A DNA stretch of 64,000 bases from Evansella sp. LMS18 (GCF_024362785.1 NZ_CP093301.1:558001-622000), one strand, 5' to 3'. Counted from the stretch's first letter, positions 8,116-17,447 are shown. The notes: a model not told the origin generated them from the letters alone. Made by a program: numbers and translations.

Positions 8116-8195
8116 CTGTCTCTTCCTCTGCTCGAGTCGCTCCGAAGTCTATCCGTCGAGACAACTCGATGGGTTTCGGAGAAGTAAACGCTCGT
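8116..8195 (-). repeat. family S module, solo copy 1 (inside the tRNA operon)
   Basis: Read on the minus strand it starts ACGAGC, has core CGAGTTGTCTCGACGGAT and ends GCAGAGGAAGAGACA. Flanking arms CTCCGAA and TTCGGAG can pair outside the core hairpin. It sits between a duplicated 5' piece of tRNA-Arg and the true tRNA-Arg gene, within the predicted precursor transcript. Confidence 0.8.
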
Positions 8196-8216
8196 AGCTG
8201 AGCTACTGGGACATGT
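8196..8216 (-). pseudogene. duplicated 5' fragment of tRNA-Arg
   Basis: The minus strand repeats the first 17-18 nt of tRNA-Arg (GTCCCAGTAGCTCAGCT) plus a few upstream bases and then passes directly into the S module. It cannot form a tRNA. Confidence 0.75.
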
Positions 8217-8233
8217 TATGAATATTAAGTTAA

Positions 8234-8307
8234 TGGAGCGGGTGATGAGAATCGAACTCACGACATCAGCTTGGAAGGCTGAGGTTTTACCACTAAACTA
8301 CACCCGC
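8234..8307 (-). tRNA. tRNA-Gly (anticodon UCC)
   Basis: A complete 74-nt tRNA with acceptor GCGGGTG/CACCCGC, D arm, anticodon loop CTTCCAA, T loop GTTCGATTC, discriminator U and encoded CCA. It lies upstream of tRNA-Arg in the same transcript, separated from it by the duplicated tRNA-Arg fragment and an S module. Confidence 0.95.
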
Positions 8308-8350
8308 ATGTTATTAATTTTAGACTTCATCTGCTTCTCCCGACCGGACA

Positions 8351-8429
8351 TGTCTCTTCCTCTGCAAGCATTGCTTTGGAGTGTATCCGTCGAGACAACT
8401 CGCTGCTGTTTCATGGATGCTTTGCTCGT
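8351..8429 (-). repeat. family S module, solo copy 2 (inside the tRNA operon)
   Basis: It has the same borders (ACGAGC...GAGACA) and core as solo copy 1, but the outer arms differ and remain complementary (GCAAAGCAT with ATGCTTGC). The stem appears preserved while its sequence changes. Confidence 0.8.
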
Positions 8430-8463
8430 GGCTGAGGTTTTACCACTAAACTACACCCGCATG
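8430..8463 (-). pseudogene. duplicated 5' half of tRNA-Gly
   Basis: An exact copy of the first 31 nt of tRNA-Gly (acceptor strand, D arm and start of the anticodon stem) plus a 3-nt CAT upstream, joined directly to the S module. The next about 40 bp upstream also resemble the sequence upstream of the intact gene. Confidence 0.85.
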
Positions 8464-8520
8464 CTTTTTTAAAGACTTCTACTGTTTCTCTCGGGTAACC
8501 AACCGAGCGAGCAGGTTTTT

Positions 8521-8549
8521 ATTATATCACAATTGTTTTTGGTCCGCAA
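8521..8549 (-). promoter_or_regulatory. SigA-type promoter of the tRNA operon
   Basis: On the minus strand: -35 TTGCGG, 17-bp spacer, -10 TATAAT. Transcription would start near 8513 and read the tRNA-Gly fragment, S2, tRNA-Gly, the tRNA-Arg fragment, S1 and tRNA-Arg to the terminator at 7683. Confidence 0.75.
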
Positions 8550-8564
8550 CATTTTTTTAAAAGA

Positions 8565-8616
8565 AGCGGGGACTGTTTCTCAACAGCGACATTTATTACT
8601 ATAAACAATCCCCGCT
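8565..8616 (-). terminator. terminator of the ysnB operon
   Basis: A 14-bp stem with one mismatch (AGCGGGGACTGTTT / AAACAATCCCCGCT) is followed on the minus strand by TCTTTTAAAAAAA, 16 bp past the ysnB stop. Confidence 0.7.
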
Positions 8617-8631
8617 CAAAAGTCAACACTT

Positions 8632-9138
8632 TCAGGTAAAAGTTTTTGAGAGAAATTCCTGTTTTTCCCCATCAGGAGAATAAAACGTTACCTGCTTCCT
8701 GTTCTCTTCAGCTTCCAGAATGACATAAGTGCCCACACTTACCTGTCTTGGCAGACGAACGCTCCCTGGATTGATCAATATCCTGCCGTCTCTTTCAACA
8801 GCAACAGGAACATGCGTATGGCCGAAGCAAATGAAATCCGCTTCGTTTTCCTCACCTTTATACACCAGGTTCATTTCTGACATTTTCACATTTAACAGAT
8901 GGCCATGTGATACATAGAAGCGATATCCCTTCGCTTCTTTTACCATTTCTTCAGGAAAATCATTTCCAAAGTCACAGTTGCCTCTGACAGTGTAGACACC
9001 AGCAAGATTTTCGTCGTCTGCACTTAGTTCAGAATCCCCACAGTGCAGAATTACATCTACCTCATTCTGATGTCGTTCCACTATTTCTTTCACCTGGCTT
9101 GTCCAGCCATGTGTATCACTCATAATAAGGGCTTTCAT
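8632..9138 (-). CDS. ysnB: YfcE/YsnB-family metallophosphoesterase
   Basis: A 168-residue calcineurin-like phosphoesterase. The metal-binding motifs are in order: MSDTHG at the N-terminus, GDSE, GNCD, HGH and GHTH near the C-terminus, followed by NPGSV. Relatives hydrolyse phosphodiesters in vitro; the natural substrate is unresolved. The start is preceded by GGAGGG. It follows rdgB and rph in the same direction, as ysnB does in B. subtilis. Confidence 0.92.
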   Translation of the reverse strand: MKALIMSDTHGWTSQVKEIVERHQNEVDVILHCGDSELSADDENLAGVYTVRGNCDFGNDFPEEMVKEAKGYRFYVSHGHLLNVKMSEMNLVYKGEENEADFICFGHTHVPVAVERDGRILINPGSVRLPRQVSVGTYVILEAEENRKQVTFYSPDGEKQEFLSKTFT

Positions 9139-9196
9139 CCTGATCCCTCCCCAGAATATTTAGCCTGCTGCCCCGGTTACCCGAGGACTTTCCTGA

Positions 9197-9790
9197 TTAG
9201 AAATCCCCTTTTTCTTCTAATACCTTTAATGCATTTGCCCTGTGGCTCAGTTCATTCTTCTCTGATTTATCAAGCTCGGCCATTGTTTTATCCAACGATG
9301 GCAAGTAGAAAAGGGGATCATAGCCAAACCCATTGGAGCCACGAGGTTCTTCAGCAATTATGCCTTCACACGTCCCGCGGTAAGTTGAAGTATTTCCGCC
9401 AGGTACATATACTGCGAGTACACAGACAAATCGCGCGGTACGCTTTTCGGCTGGAAGCCCCTTAAGCTCCTGTAAAAGCTTTTCATTATTTTTCTCATCG
9501 CTTTTTTCTGGTCCTGCAAACCTGGCAGAATAAATTCCTGGCCTGCCTTCCAGAGCGTCCACTTCCAGGCCTGAATCATCGGCAAGTACCGGAGATCCTA
9601 TCCGCTTGCCAATCACTTCTGCTTTTTTCACCGCATTTTCTTCGAATGTCTGGCCATCCTCCAGGACGTCAATATCTTCTTCTAAATCAAGCAGGGACTT
9701 GACCTCAATCCCTTTCTTTTGAAAAAACAGTTCAAATTCCCTTACTTTTCCTTTATTTTTCGTGGCGATAAAAATATGGTCTACCTTCAT
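9197..9790 (-). CDS. rdgB: non-canonical purine NTP pyrophosphatase (dITP/XTP), RdgB/HAM1 family
   Basis: This enzyme removes ITP, dITP and XTP from the nucleotide pool by converting them to monophosphates. The 197 residues start with substrate motif [12 protein letters not shown], followed by [16 protein letters not shown] and [10 protein letters not shown], all diagnostic. Its start overlaps the end of rph by 4 bp (ATGA), so the two are translationally coupled. Bacillus name ysnA. Confidence 0.95.
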   Translation of the reverse strand: MKVDHIFIATKNKGKVREFELFFQKKGIEVKSLLDLEEDIDVLEDGQTFEENAVKKAEVIGKRIGSPVLADDSGLEVDALEGRPGIYSARFAGPEKSDEKNNEKLLQELKGLPAEKRTARFVCVLAVYVPGGNTSTYRGTCEGIIAEEPRGSNGFGYDPLFYLPSLDKTMAELDKSEKNELSHRANALKVLEEKGDF

Positions 9791-10590
9791 TCAGAGCCTT
9801 CCTCCCCGTTTCCTGCGCCATTTACAGAATTCGGAGTCCCGTCGCCGGACTTTTGTTCAAGATACTCTGCAGCAGACCCGATAGCTTCCTTCTGCATGGC
9901 AAATAATTCGTTAATCCCCTTTTCAGCAAGATCCAACATTTCATTCAGCTGGGACCGTGAGAAAGTAGCTTCTTCCCCTGTACCCTGAACTTCAACGAAT
10001 TCTCCTTCACCGGTCATGATAATATTCATATCTACGTTAGCACTTGAATCTTCAATATAATTCAGATCGAGAATAGCGCCCTCTTTTTCATCAATTCCCA
10101 CAGAAATAGCAGCAAGATAGCTTTTTACCGGCATTTTTGCCAGTGTTTCCGCTTTAATAAGTTTGTTAAATGCTAACACCATAGCAACAAATGCACCTGT
10201 GACGGAAGCTGTTCTTGTTCCACCATCTGCCTGAATGACATCGCAGTCGATCCAGACTGTACGCTCGCCAATCGACTCAAGATCAACAACTGAACGTAAC
10301 GCCCGTCCGATTAAACGCTGAATTTCCATTGTTCTCCCTGTAAGCTTCCCTTTTGCTGATTCACGGATATTCCTCTGCTCCGTTGCTCTTGGCAGCATAG
10401 AATATTCCGCCGTCACCCAGCCTTTTCCCTGGCCTCTCATAAACGGGGGAACCCGGTCTTCAATACTTGCGGAACAAATCACTTTAGTGTCTCCGAAGGA
10501 TACGAGAACCGAACCTTCAGGATGTTTTATATAGTCAGGAATAAACTCTACTTTTCTCATTTCATTTGCAGCCCTGCCATCATGGCGCAT
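9787..10590 (-). CDS. rph: ribonuclease PH
   Basis: A phosphorolytic 3'-5' exoribonuclease that trims tRNA 3' ends. The RNase PH fold starts with [13 protein letters not shown], and the phosphate-binding region is [19 protein letters not shown]. At 267 residues it is slightly longer than usual because of a 20-residue low-complexity acidic tail (GNGEEGSE at the end). The ribosome-binding site is GGGAGTGG. It is the first gene of an rph-rdgB-ysnB group. Confidence 0.96.
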   Translation of the reverse strand: MRHDGRAANEMRKVEFIPDYIKHPEGSVLVSFGDTKVICSASIEDRVPPFMRGQGKGWVTAEYSMLPRATEQRNIRESAKGKLTGRTMEIQRLIGRALRSVVDLESIGERTVWIDCDVIQADGGTRTASVTGAFVAMVLAFNKLIKAETLAKMPVKSYLAAISVGIDEKEGAILDLNYIEDSSANVDMNIIMTGEGEFVEVQGTGEEATFSRSQLNEMLDLAEKGINELFAMQKEAIGSAAEYLEQKSGDGTPNSVNGAGNGEEGSE

Positions 10591-10714
10591 AATACCACTC
10601 CCTATGATTTTTCATTATGTGATGTTTAATTCCGCCTTTATGGAAAAAGGTGTTACTGTTTTTTATAGCAGTAATATGTATTTCCCTATTTCAGAAAAAA
10701 ATGTCCCTCTGAAG

Positions 10715-10744
10715 GCAAAAAGAGGCAGCTCTATAAGCTACCTC
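10715..10744 (-). terminator. terminator of gerM
   Basis: Stem GAGGCAGCT/AGCTACCTC with one mismatch, followed on the minus strand by TTTTTG. It lies between gerM and rph. Confidence 0.6.
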
Positions 10745-10799
10745 CCTAATCATATTACTTTAAATGTGTAATTTCAAATTGTCATTAATGATTTTTTAG

Positions 10800-11990
10800 T
10801 TAATACTCTCCCGCGTTAACTGCGTCGGGACGGGAAACAGGTTCTGTGAGCATTTCGCCGCTGCTGACGAGCAGATCGCTCTCATCATTCACTAGCACAG
10901 AGACTTTTTCCACACCTTCCTGCTCAGTTAGTGACAGAACAAGCATATTCAGGACATCCGGCGACACAGCACTTCCATCAAGCTGGCCCAACAGGGCTTC
11001 ATTAAAGTTCACAGTTAATGTCCCATTCTTAAGCTCTGGCTCTTCGACCAACGCCGCCTCTCTTCTTATATCCGTAAGTAACTGAGTCATCATATCCGGA
11101 CCTTTCAAAAGTTCGTCCACGACTGCTTCGTATTCATTCATACTCTCGGGCACACGCCGTGTAACTGGCACATAATAAGTATCCTGGCTGTCTGTCTGGG
11201 AAAGGAAATATAGAACGACAGGCTTGGTCGCAGATATATCTGCCTGGCCGCTGATTTCCAGGTTAATCCCATGCCCGCGGGTATATCCATTCCCCACCGG
11301 AGTACCATTTTGCGGCATTACGTCCAGGTCTTCTCCATCAACTTTCAGCTTAAGCCTGTTCACATCTTCCAGCTGGGTCACCGTCCAGGTCAGGGACTGA
11401 AGAATCTGGAGTTCACTGTCCGGATGATAGTCATTAAACTGCCTGGAAAAATCGATGGTTGCTGTTCCATCAGCAGATACTTCCGTATCGAGTATTTCCG
11501 TCCCAGGCGGCAGGACTGCTTTAAATCCATTCGGAAGCTTTTCCGTAACAGGACCTTCCTGCACGAGATGGCTCACTGCTTGCTTCAGCTCATTATCTTC
11601 CTTAGGTACATTGAGGCTTTGCGGTGCTACCAGCCCATTTTTATCTACAAGATACAATTCAAGCATCGCCGTTTCCATTACCGGTCCGCCTTTTTCTTCC
11701 GCTTCTCCTTCCTCTGTCTCCCCATCTCCCTCGCCGTCTCCATCAAGATCCGTCACACTGTCCCCGATCATTCCATCATCATCTTCCGCTTCCCCTGTCA
11801 CATCATTTCCTTCATCTGCTGCTTCCATTTCCATTTCGAGCTCGAGCTCTTCATCATTGTCAATATAGTTTATTTGCGGCGGATCCACTTCATCGAGGAC
11901 TTCCTCAACAGGGTCGGATCCACAGGCGCTTAGTGTAAAGGCCGCAACAAAGACGAGCCACCACACAGATTTCAGCTTAAAGCGACGCAT
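10800..11990 (-). CDS. gerM: GerM spore germination/sporulation lipoprotein
   Basis: GerM is a lipoprotein that helps assemble the engulfment apparatus during sporulation. The ATG at 11990 is chosen because AAGGAGGG precedes it; it gives 396 residues with a signal peptide and lipobox LSAC (Cys23). A very acidic linker follows (about residues 24-105, mostly D, E and G), then two GerMN domains (roughly 110-225 and 250-385). The linker is more acidic than I expect in B. subtilis, which fits an alkaliphilic or salt-adapted host. It lies between racE and rph as in B. subtilis. Confidence 0.9.
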   Translation of the reverse strand: MRRFKLKSVWWLVFVAAFTLSACGSDPVEEVLDEVDPPQINYIDNDEELELEMEMEAADEGNDVTGEAEDDDGMIGDSVTDLDGDGEGDGETEEGEAEEKGGPVMETAMLELYLVDKNGLVAPQSLNVPKEDNELKQAVSHLVQEGPVTEKLPNGFKAVLPPGTEILDTEVSADGTATIDFSRQFNDYHPDSELQILQSLTWTVTQLEDVNRLKLKVDGEDLDVMPQNGTPVGNGYTRGHGINLEISGQADISATKPVVLYFLSQTDSQDTYYVPVTRRVPESMNEYEAVVDELLKGPDMMTQLLTDIRREAALVEEPELKNGTLTVNFNEALLGQLDGSAVSPDVLNMLVLSLTEQEGVEKVSVLVNDESDLLVSSGEMLTEPVSRPDAVNAGEY

Positions 11991-12070
11991 CGTATTCCCT
12001 CCTTGGCAGTTTGTACTACCATATATACGAGCCGTCATCTGTTTTAGACCAGCTGTTTAATTTTTTGGAT

Positions 12071-12117
12071 AAAAAAAAAGAAGGCCTCTCCAAAAGAATC
12101 AGCCCCTTTTGGAGAGG
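12071..12117 (-). terminator. terminator of racE
   Basis: Stem CCTCTCCAAAAG / CTTTTGGAGAGG followed on the minus strand by a nine-T run. It ends 11 bp from the racE stop. Confidence 0.85.
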
Positions 12118-12127
12118 TCCTCTTACA

Positions 12128-12955
12128 TTATCTGTAATTCCTCACATTGCTGTGGTAACCTGACAAATTAAGTTCCTTTACTTTCATATCAGGCATGGAC
12201 AGCCACTTCGCCGCTACCTTTTTGAACCTGTCACTTGGCCCGGTGGAATAGAACAAGTAAGAAGGTGGCCGTTTCCCGCTGTTTAGCGTATTGCGGTAAT
12301 ACAGCCGGGAGCTGACTTCTCTTGCTGTTTCTTCCCCGGAACTGATCACTTCAATTTTCTCCCCTGCCACTTCCTCAATCACAGGAGCCAGCAGCGGATA
12401 ATGAGTGCATCCAAGTATTAAACTATCAATATCTGTTTCCAGTATTGGTTTTAACGTTTCCCTGACAGTTTCAACAGCAATCGGCCCTTCCAGTATTCCC
12501 TGCTCAACCATAGGCACGAATGCAGGGCAGGCAAGGCTCTCTACTTTAATATCCGAGTTTATTTTAGCGATTTCCGTTGGGTAGGCAGAACTGTTAATCG
12601 TTCCTTCTGTCCCTATGACACCGACATGGTCGTTTTTAGTAGCCTTTAAAGCAGCTACCGCTCCTGGGTGAATTACTCCTATTACAGGAATGGAAAGCCT
12701 TTTTCTCGCCTCGTCGAGCACTACAGCCGTAGCGGTATTACAGGCAATCACAAGCATTTTAATTTTGTGGAAAAGAAGGCACTCTATCATTTCCCACGTA
12801 TATTCCCTCACCTCTTCAACCGGCCTCGGTCCATATGGACATCTGGCGGTATCACCAATATAGATGATTTCTTCTTTTGGCAGCTGTCGTATCAATTCAG
12901 AAACCACGGTTAGTCCGCCGACTCCTGAATCAATAACTCCTATTGGTTTATCCAC
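12128..12955 (-). CDS. racE: glutamate racemase
   Basis: Makes D-glutamate for peptidoglycan from L-glutamate with two catalytic cysteines. The 275 residues show the N-terminal [13 protein letters not shown] with the catalytic Asp-Ser pair, CNTAT (first Cys, about residue 72) and GCTHYPLL (second Cys, about residue 184). The start codon is GTG with GAGG upstream. The gene follows the MarR gene and precedes gerM, as in B. subtilis. Also called murI. Confidence 0.95.
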   Translation of the reverse strand: MDKPIGVIDSGVGGLTVVSELIRQLPKEEIIYIGDTARCPYGPRPVEEVREYTWEMIECLLFHKIKMLVIACNTATAVVLDEARKRLSIPVIGVIHPGAVAALKATKNDHVGVIGTEGTINSSAYPTEIAKINSDIKVESLACPAFVPMVEQGILEGPIAVETVRETLKPILETDIDSLILGCTHYPLLAPVIEEVAGEKIEVISSGEETAREVSSRLYYRNTLNSGKRPPSYLFYSTGPSDRFKKVAAKWLSMPDMKVKELNLSGYHSNVRNYR

Positions 12956-13025
12956 TGATTTATTTTCCTCTCTCTGAATATCCAGTTTTAATAAAAAGGA
13001 GAGATTTCACGAGGTGCTGCAGGAT

Positions 13026-13499
13026 TTAAAAAGATTTCCATGTTTTCGCATCCCGTTTCATTTCCTCGTTCAGGAAACGTAAGTTCTTTTCCAGAAAATC
13101 TACATCCTCCTGGGAGAAGTTTTCCAGAACTCCCTGCAAATACGCCTGGCGCTGATGAATTACTTCTCTGATAATTACAGCCCCTTTATCGAGTAAGTGA
13201 ATTCTTACTACCCGGCGGTCATTAGTATCTTTTACTCTTTCAACTAATTCATTCTTTTCCATCCGGTCAATTAGATCTGTCGTAGTACTGCAGGCAAGGT
13301 ACATCTTGGATGATAATTCACCAATGGTCATATCACCATATTCATGCAGCCATTGCAGTGCCACAAATTGCGGAGGGGTAATCGGGAATTCATTTAAAAT
13401 TTCTCTTCCTTTTTGTTTTACAATATCGGAGATCATTCGTAAAGACTTTTCTATCTTCGCTACCTGGTCTATCTTGACTGTTTGTTTTTGATCGGACAT
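13026..13499 (-). CDS. MarR-family transcriptional regulator (YsmB-like)
   Basis: A 157-residue winged-helix protein: the recognition region MTIGELSSKMYLACSTTTDL is followed by the wing (VKDTNDRRVVRIHLLDKG), then dimerisation helices. The ribosome-binding site is AAGGAGGG. It lies directly upstream of racE, like ysmB of B. subtilis. Target genes and ligand are unknown. Confidence 0.9.
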   Translation of the reverse strand: MSDQKQTVKIDQVAKIEKSLRMISDIVKQKGREILNEFPITPPQFVALQWLHEYGDMTIGELSSKMYLACSTTTDLIDRMEKNELVERVKDTNDRRVVRIHLLDKGAVIIREVIHQRQAYLQGVLENFSQEDVDFLEKNLRFLNEEMKRDAKTWKSF

Positions 13500-13742
13500 G
13501 TTGTGTCCCTCCTTTCGATAAGCGAAATACCTAATACTTTTATTTTCCTAGTTTTTTGATAGAAATTCAAGTATTACTCCAATATTCTTCTCTTTGTTCA
13601 AAAATATTTAACATTTCCAGCATACCATTCATTTTCCTGATAAGCTGCTTTACTAAACAAAATAACCAACAGCACTTATCGATGAGAGCCTTTTAAAAGG
13701 AAAAAACATCATAGCCAAGGCAAATACAGGGAGGAGAAAATG

Positions 13743-13780
13743 CAAAAAAAGCAGGGGCGACTGAATGTCAGAACCCCTGC
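13743..13780 (-). terminator. terminator of ptsHI
   Basis: Stem GCAGGGG / CCCCTGC with a 16-nt loop and a T run on the minus strand, 11 bp after the ptsI stop. Confidence 0.8.
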
Positions 13781-13790
13781 AGCAAAATTA

Positions 13791-15506
13791 TTATAAAAAT
13801 TTCTTTTCGACGAAATCCTTTACTTCTTCAGCAGTATTCATTTCATTGGCCTCAAGGGCGGCAGCTTCTGCTTCCTCTTTTGTGATGGAAGCCAGCTGGC
13901 TTCTTGCAGGCAATACAGAGGTCGCACTCATGCTGAATTCATCGAGCCCAAGCCCTAACAGCAATGGAATCGCAACAGGATCCCCTGCCATCTCACCGCA
14001 CATGCCAGTCCACTTCCCTTCCTTGTGGGAAGCTTCAATTACCATCTTCACAAGGCTGAGTATCGCCGGGTTATAAGGCTGATACAAATAGGAAACCTGT
14101 TCATTCATGCGGTCCGCAGCCATTGTGTACTGAATAAGGTCATTCGTTCCGATACTGAAAAAGTCCACTTCTTTCGCAAACTGTGCTGCCATAACAGCAG
14201 TAGACGGAATCTCCACCATTATTCCAATCTCTATACTATCGCTTACAGTGACGCCTTTATCGATTAAAACTTGCTTTTCTTCCTCAAGCATTTGTTTCGC
14301 CTGGCGGAATTCATCCAGTGTAGCGATCATTGGGAACATGATCTTCAGGTTCCCGTATGAGCTTGCCCGCAGCAATGCTCTAAGCTGTGTGCGGAAAATA
14401 TCGTCCCGCTCAAGGCAAAGGCGGATAGCGCGGAAGCCAAGGAAAGGATTGAGTTCTTTCGGAAGATCCAGATAAGGCAGTTCTTTGTCCCCGCCTATAT
14501 CTAAAGTACGAATAACTACCGGCTTGCCATCCATCTGCTCAAGTACTGTTTTGTATGCGTCATATTGTTCATCTTCTGTTGGCAATTCGTTACGGCCCAT
14601 ATAAAGAAATTCGGTTCTGTACAGCCCGATTCCTTCGGCACCATTGTTTTTGACTCCTTCAAGATCATCTGGAGTCCCGATATTTGCGGCGAGTTCCACA
14701 TGATGGCCGTCCTTTGTGAGAGTTTTCTCATTAACAAGTTTAGCCCATTCACGTTTTTGCTCTTCGTAGTCTGCCTGTTTCTGTGTATATTCCTGGATTT
14801 CTTCCTCTGAAGGATCCAGAATAACCTTGCCTTCAAGCCCGTCTACAATGACATTCATGCCGTTTGTTCCTTCATCTGTAATTGTTTTCGTTCCAACTAC
14901 TGACGGGATTTCCAGGGAACGTGCCATGATTGCCGAATGGGAGGTTCTTCCTCCGATATCTGTAACAAAACCTTTTACAAACTTTTTGTTCAGCTGAGCC
15001 GTGTCAGACGGTGTCAAATCCTCAGCGACAATAACTACTTCTTCGTCAATTTCAGCGAGTGACACGATCGGAGTGCCAAGGATATGAGCTAGCACCCTTT
15101 TGGAGACATCCCGGATATCAGCTGCTCTTTCTTTCATATATTCATTATCCATCGCTTCAAACATAGCGATAAACTGATCAGACACTTCCTTCAGCGCAAA
15201 AGCGGCGTTAACATTTTCTTCTTTCACTTTGTTGCGAATAGTGTCTACCAGTTCAGGATCACTAAGGACAAGGAGATGCGCAGAAAAAATTTCTGCATGT
15301 TCATCCCCCATCTGCTCCCTCGTTTTTTCCTTAATGACTTCAAGCTCCTGTTTGGATGTTTCCAGTGCCTGATTGAAGTTTTCCAGTTCTGCTTCTAAAT
15401 CTTCTGCTTGTTTTTTCTCTACTGTCAGATCAGGGTTCTCTAGCCGGAATGCTTTCGCAATCGCAATACCTGCTGACGCGCCAATCCCTGTAAGCAACTT
15501 AGACAT
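13791..15506 (-). CDS. ptsI: phosphoenolpyruvate-protein phosphotransferase (PTS enzyme I)
   Basis: Enzyme I takes phosphate from PEP and passes it to HPr, the first step of all PTS sugar uptake. The 571-residue length is typical. The phospho-accepting histidine lies in [13 protein letters not shown] near residue 190, and the PEP-binding signature is [13 protein letters not shown]. Its start codon overlaps the ptsH stop by one base (TAATG). It forms a two-gene unit with ptsH, located here between gerE and the MarR gene, a position where B. subtilis has no PTS genes. Confidence 0.98.
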   Translation of the reverse strand: MSKLLTGIGASAGIAIAKAFRLENPDLTVEKKQAEDLEAELENFNQALETSKQELEVIKEKTREQMGDEHAEIFSAHLLVLSDPELVDTIRNKVKEENVNAAFALKEVSDQFIAMFEAMDNEYMKERAADIRDVSKRVLAHILGTPIVSLAEIDEEVVIVAEDLTPSDTAQLNKKFVKGFVTDIGGRTSHSAIMARSLEIPSVVGTKTITDEGTNGMNVIVDGLEGKVILDPSEEEIQEYTQKQADYEEQKREWAKLVNEKTLTKDGHHVELAANIGTPDDLEGVKNNGAEGIGLYRTEFLYMGRNELPTEDEQYDAYKTVLEQMDGKPVVIRTLDIGGDKELPYLDLPKELNPFLGFRAIRLCLERDDIFRTQLRALLRASSYGNLKIMFPMIATLDEFRQAKQMLEEEKQVLIDKGVTVSDSIEIGIMVEIPSTAVMAAQFAKEVDFFSIGTNDLIQYTMAADRMNEQVSYLYQPYNPAILSLVKMVIEASHKEGKWTGMCGEMAGDPVAIPLLLGLGLDEFSMSATSVLPARSQLASITKEEAEAAALEANEMNTAEEVKDFVEKKFL

Positions 15507-15769
15507 TACTCACCAAGACCTTCCTTAATCACTTCTTCAATTCCATTAATAGCTTCTTCTTCATCTGGACCTTCTGCTTTTATTGTAACTTCAGCACCCT
15601 GGCCAACACCAAGTGACATTACACCCATAATCGATTTAAGGTTAACTGCTTTTCCTTTGTGCTCCAATGTGATTTCTGATTCAAACTGAGATGCTTTGTT
15701 CACAAGCTGCGTAGCCGGACGCGCGTGAATTCCTGTTTCTGCTGTAATTGTAAAGTTTCTTTCTGCCAT
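15506..15769 (-). CDS. ptsH: phosphocarrier protein HPr
   Basis: HPr (87 residues) relays phosphate from enzyme I to sugar permeases through His15 (motif GIHARPA). In Firmicutes it is also phosphorylated at Ser46 (motif [10 protein letters not shown]) to act as CcpA co-repressor. Both residues are in place. It lies downstream of glcT, separated by a GlcT-type antiterminator site and terminator. Confidence 0.98.
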   Translation of the reverse strand: MAERNFTITAETGIHARPATQLVNKASQFESEITLEHKGKAVNLKSIMGVMSLGVGQGAEVTIKAEGPDEEEAINGIEEVIKEGLGE

Positions 15770-15945
15770 GTTAAAACACTCCTTATTAAAAATTAGTAAG
15801 CTGCGAATGCAATTAATCCAGCCCTCATGGTATCGTCTTCAATATGGCCCTGTTCCATTTATATTATTACCCAATTTCCCAGGGCTTCACGCTGAAAAAT
15901 CTTTTATTATGACAGCGATGACGCTGAACAGTGACTGTAAACAAC

Positions 15946-16035
15946 AAAAAAGGCATGAGCAAAAAAAGTGCAGCAGGAAAAACCTGCATCCCGGAAAGGC
16001 GACCTTCCGGATAAGCACCTATTTTCACTCATGCC
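15946..16035 (-). terminator. conditional terminator in the ptsHI leader
   Basis: On the minus strand GGCATGAG pairs with CTCATGCC across a 68-nt loop that itself contains two hairpins (CCGGAA...TTCCGG and GCAGG...CCTGC); a T run follows. The 5' arm is shared with the RAT element, so forming one should prevent the other. Confidence 0.75.
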
Positions 16036-16056
16036 TGATCGTATCAGTTACACGTA
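16023..16056 (-). promoter_or_regulatory. RAT (ribonucleic antiterminator) for GlcT
   Basis: The minus strand reads ACGTGTAACTGATACGATCA followed by GGCATGAGTGAA. This closely resembles the ptsG RAT of B. subtilis as I remember it. It overlaps the 5' arm of the following terminator, the hallmark of BglG/SacY/GlcT-type control. It lies 9 bp past the glcT stop. Confidence 0.85.
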
Positions 16057-16064
16057 AAAGATGG

Positions 16065-16904
16065 TTATTTATTTTCTATGAGCCGCTGAAGGTGGATTAT
16101 GAGATAAATCGTTTCCGCGTCAGCTAAAGAGTGGCCAACGACTTTCTCCACCATTCGCACGATGTTTCGAGAAAGATTATAACATACCGGACTTTCTTTC
16201 TTCAACATTTGTAGAACTTTTTTTTCCGTTGGAGTATCATTTGTCATACTTCTTTCAAACATTTGTTTTAAATGCTGAACAAACCTGTGAAAGGAAGTAC
16301 TTTCTTTACTCAGTTCACGTTCTGTTTTCTCTTCGATATAAGAAACACAGCGGGATATGAACTCTTCTGTCTGATCCAATAATAAAGGCCGTTCATCCGT
16401 CAGGGCGCTTTGTATGTGGAGAGTTATGAAACCTGCTTCCGCATCAGGCAGCCTGACTCCTGATTTTTCAAATATATAATCGATGACTGTTTCTGAAATT
16501 CTGAATGTATCGTAATACATCCATTTTGTTTCGGTCAGGAATGGATTTTTAATATCTGTATGAGCTTTTGTTCTTTCTATAGCCAGGACAAGATGCTGCG
16601 TCAGAGCGTAATGGATACGTTCATGAAGTTCGATGCCCAGCATGTCCCTTATTTTCGCGATTGCATCGTGAATGATCAGGATTATCTCTTCCTCTTCTTT
16701 TGAAACAAGCTGCTTATATTTTTCCTGTTCCTCTGCATCGGCAAGTTTAAAGACTTTTTCGTATGTCTGCTCTTCCAGCTGATCCCCTGTTTTTTTGCCA
16801 AAGGCTATCCCTTTACCTATAAAAACCACTTCTTCATCCAGATTCGATTTAGCTATAAGTACATTATTATTAAGTATTTTTTCTACAGTAAACAGACCTT
16901 GCAT
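16065..16904 (-). CDS. glcT: GlcT/BglG-family PRD transcription antiterminator
   Basis: An RNA-binding antiterminator controlled by PTS phosphorylation. The N-terminal CAT RNA-binding domain spans about 1-60 (FTVEKILNNNVLIAK), and two PRD domains follow, with conserved histidines in HERIHYALTQHLVLAIER (first PRD) and GFITLHIQSAL and YLIIHLQRLI (second PRD). The ATG at 16904 fits the ribosome-binding site GAGAGGA better than an upstream GTG. Its cognate RAT lies immediately downstream, ahead of ptsHI. No ptsG lies between them, unlike glcT-ptsG-ptsHI in B. subtilis. Confidence 0.9.
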   Translation of the reverse strand: MQGLFTVEKILNNNVLIAKSNLDEEVVFIGKGIAFGKKTGDQLEEQTYEKVFKLADAEEQEKYKQLVSKEEEEIILIIHDAIAKIRDMLGIELHERIHYALTQHLVLAIERTKAHTDIKNPFLTETKWMYYDTFRISETVIDYIFEKSGVRLPDAEAGFITLHIQSALTDERPLLLDQTEEFISRCVSYIEEKTERELSKESTSFHRFVQHLKQMFERSMTNDTPTEKKVLQMLKKESPVCYNLSRNIVRMVEKVVGHSLADAETIYLIIHLQRLIENK

Positions 16905-17007
16905 GTTCACTAGTCCTCTCCAATTATCGTTACTACCATCTTAAATAGAAAAGAATATTTAAGTCAATTAATCAGGACAAGCAGTTTTTGTAAGTTTCCG
17001 GGAAAAG

Positions 17008-17037
17008 TAAAACCGGCTCCACTGACATGAAGCCGGC
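17008..17037 (-). terminator. terminator of gerE
   Basis: A GC-rich stem (CCGGCT / AGCCGG plus flanking pairs) followed by TTTTACTTTT on the minus strand, just past the gerE stop. Confidence 0.75.
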
Positions 17038-17042
17038 CTACG

Positions 17043-17267
17043 TTAAATTTTCAGTTCCCCTAACCGGACCAGTTCGATGACTGCCTGGGAGCGCCCCTTT
17101 ACTCCCAGCTTCTGCATCGTATTGGAAATATGATTTCGTACAGTTTTTTCGCTGATAAAAAGTTCTGCAGCTATTTCCTTCGTGGTTTTGTCCTGCACAA
17201 GCAGTTCAAAAACTTCACGTTCCCGTTTGGTTAATAGCGGCTTAGGTCGGAACTCATGTTCTTTCAA
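17043..17267 (-). CDS. gerE: GerE, LuxR-type regulator of late spore-coat genes
   Basis: A 74-residue protein that is almost only a LuxR/GerE helix-turn-helix domain ([20 protein letters not shown], then [10 protein letters not shown] and [10 protein letters not shown]). It is very close to B. subtilis GerE, which acts in the mother cell with SigK. The start codon is TTG with AAAGGGTG upstream. It lies between the thioesterase gene and glcT; the sdhB-ysmA-gerE order is conserved. Confidence 0.97.
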   Translation of the reverse strand: MKEHEFRPKPLLTKREREVFELLVQDKTTKEIAAELFISEKTVRNHISNTMQKLGVKGRSQAVIELVRLGELKI

Positions 17268-17447
17268 ATATTTTCACCCTTTCCTGCCTGGGCTGCCTCC
17301 TCATCAATGGGGTATCAAGCTAGCATTTAGTCATCATTATAGTATGTAGATGAGGGAAAGCCCGTGACTTGAAAAGGGATTTGTGTCATGGAATTATTTT
17401 CAGAATTGTGGCTTTTACTCAAACGGCAAAAGAAAGACCACTGGGTA

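Noticed and set aside
8340-8360. Similarity of the bases after S2 (GGTCGGGAG) to the T-arm side of tRNA-Arg, suggesting a chimeric pseudo-tRNA.
   Set aside because: Only nine bases match, within chance for this length of sequence.
8218-8472. Plus-strand frame across tRNA-Gly and S2.
   Set aside because: It is antisense to a tRNA and a repeat, with internal sequence repetition that comes from the duplicated tRNA fragment.
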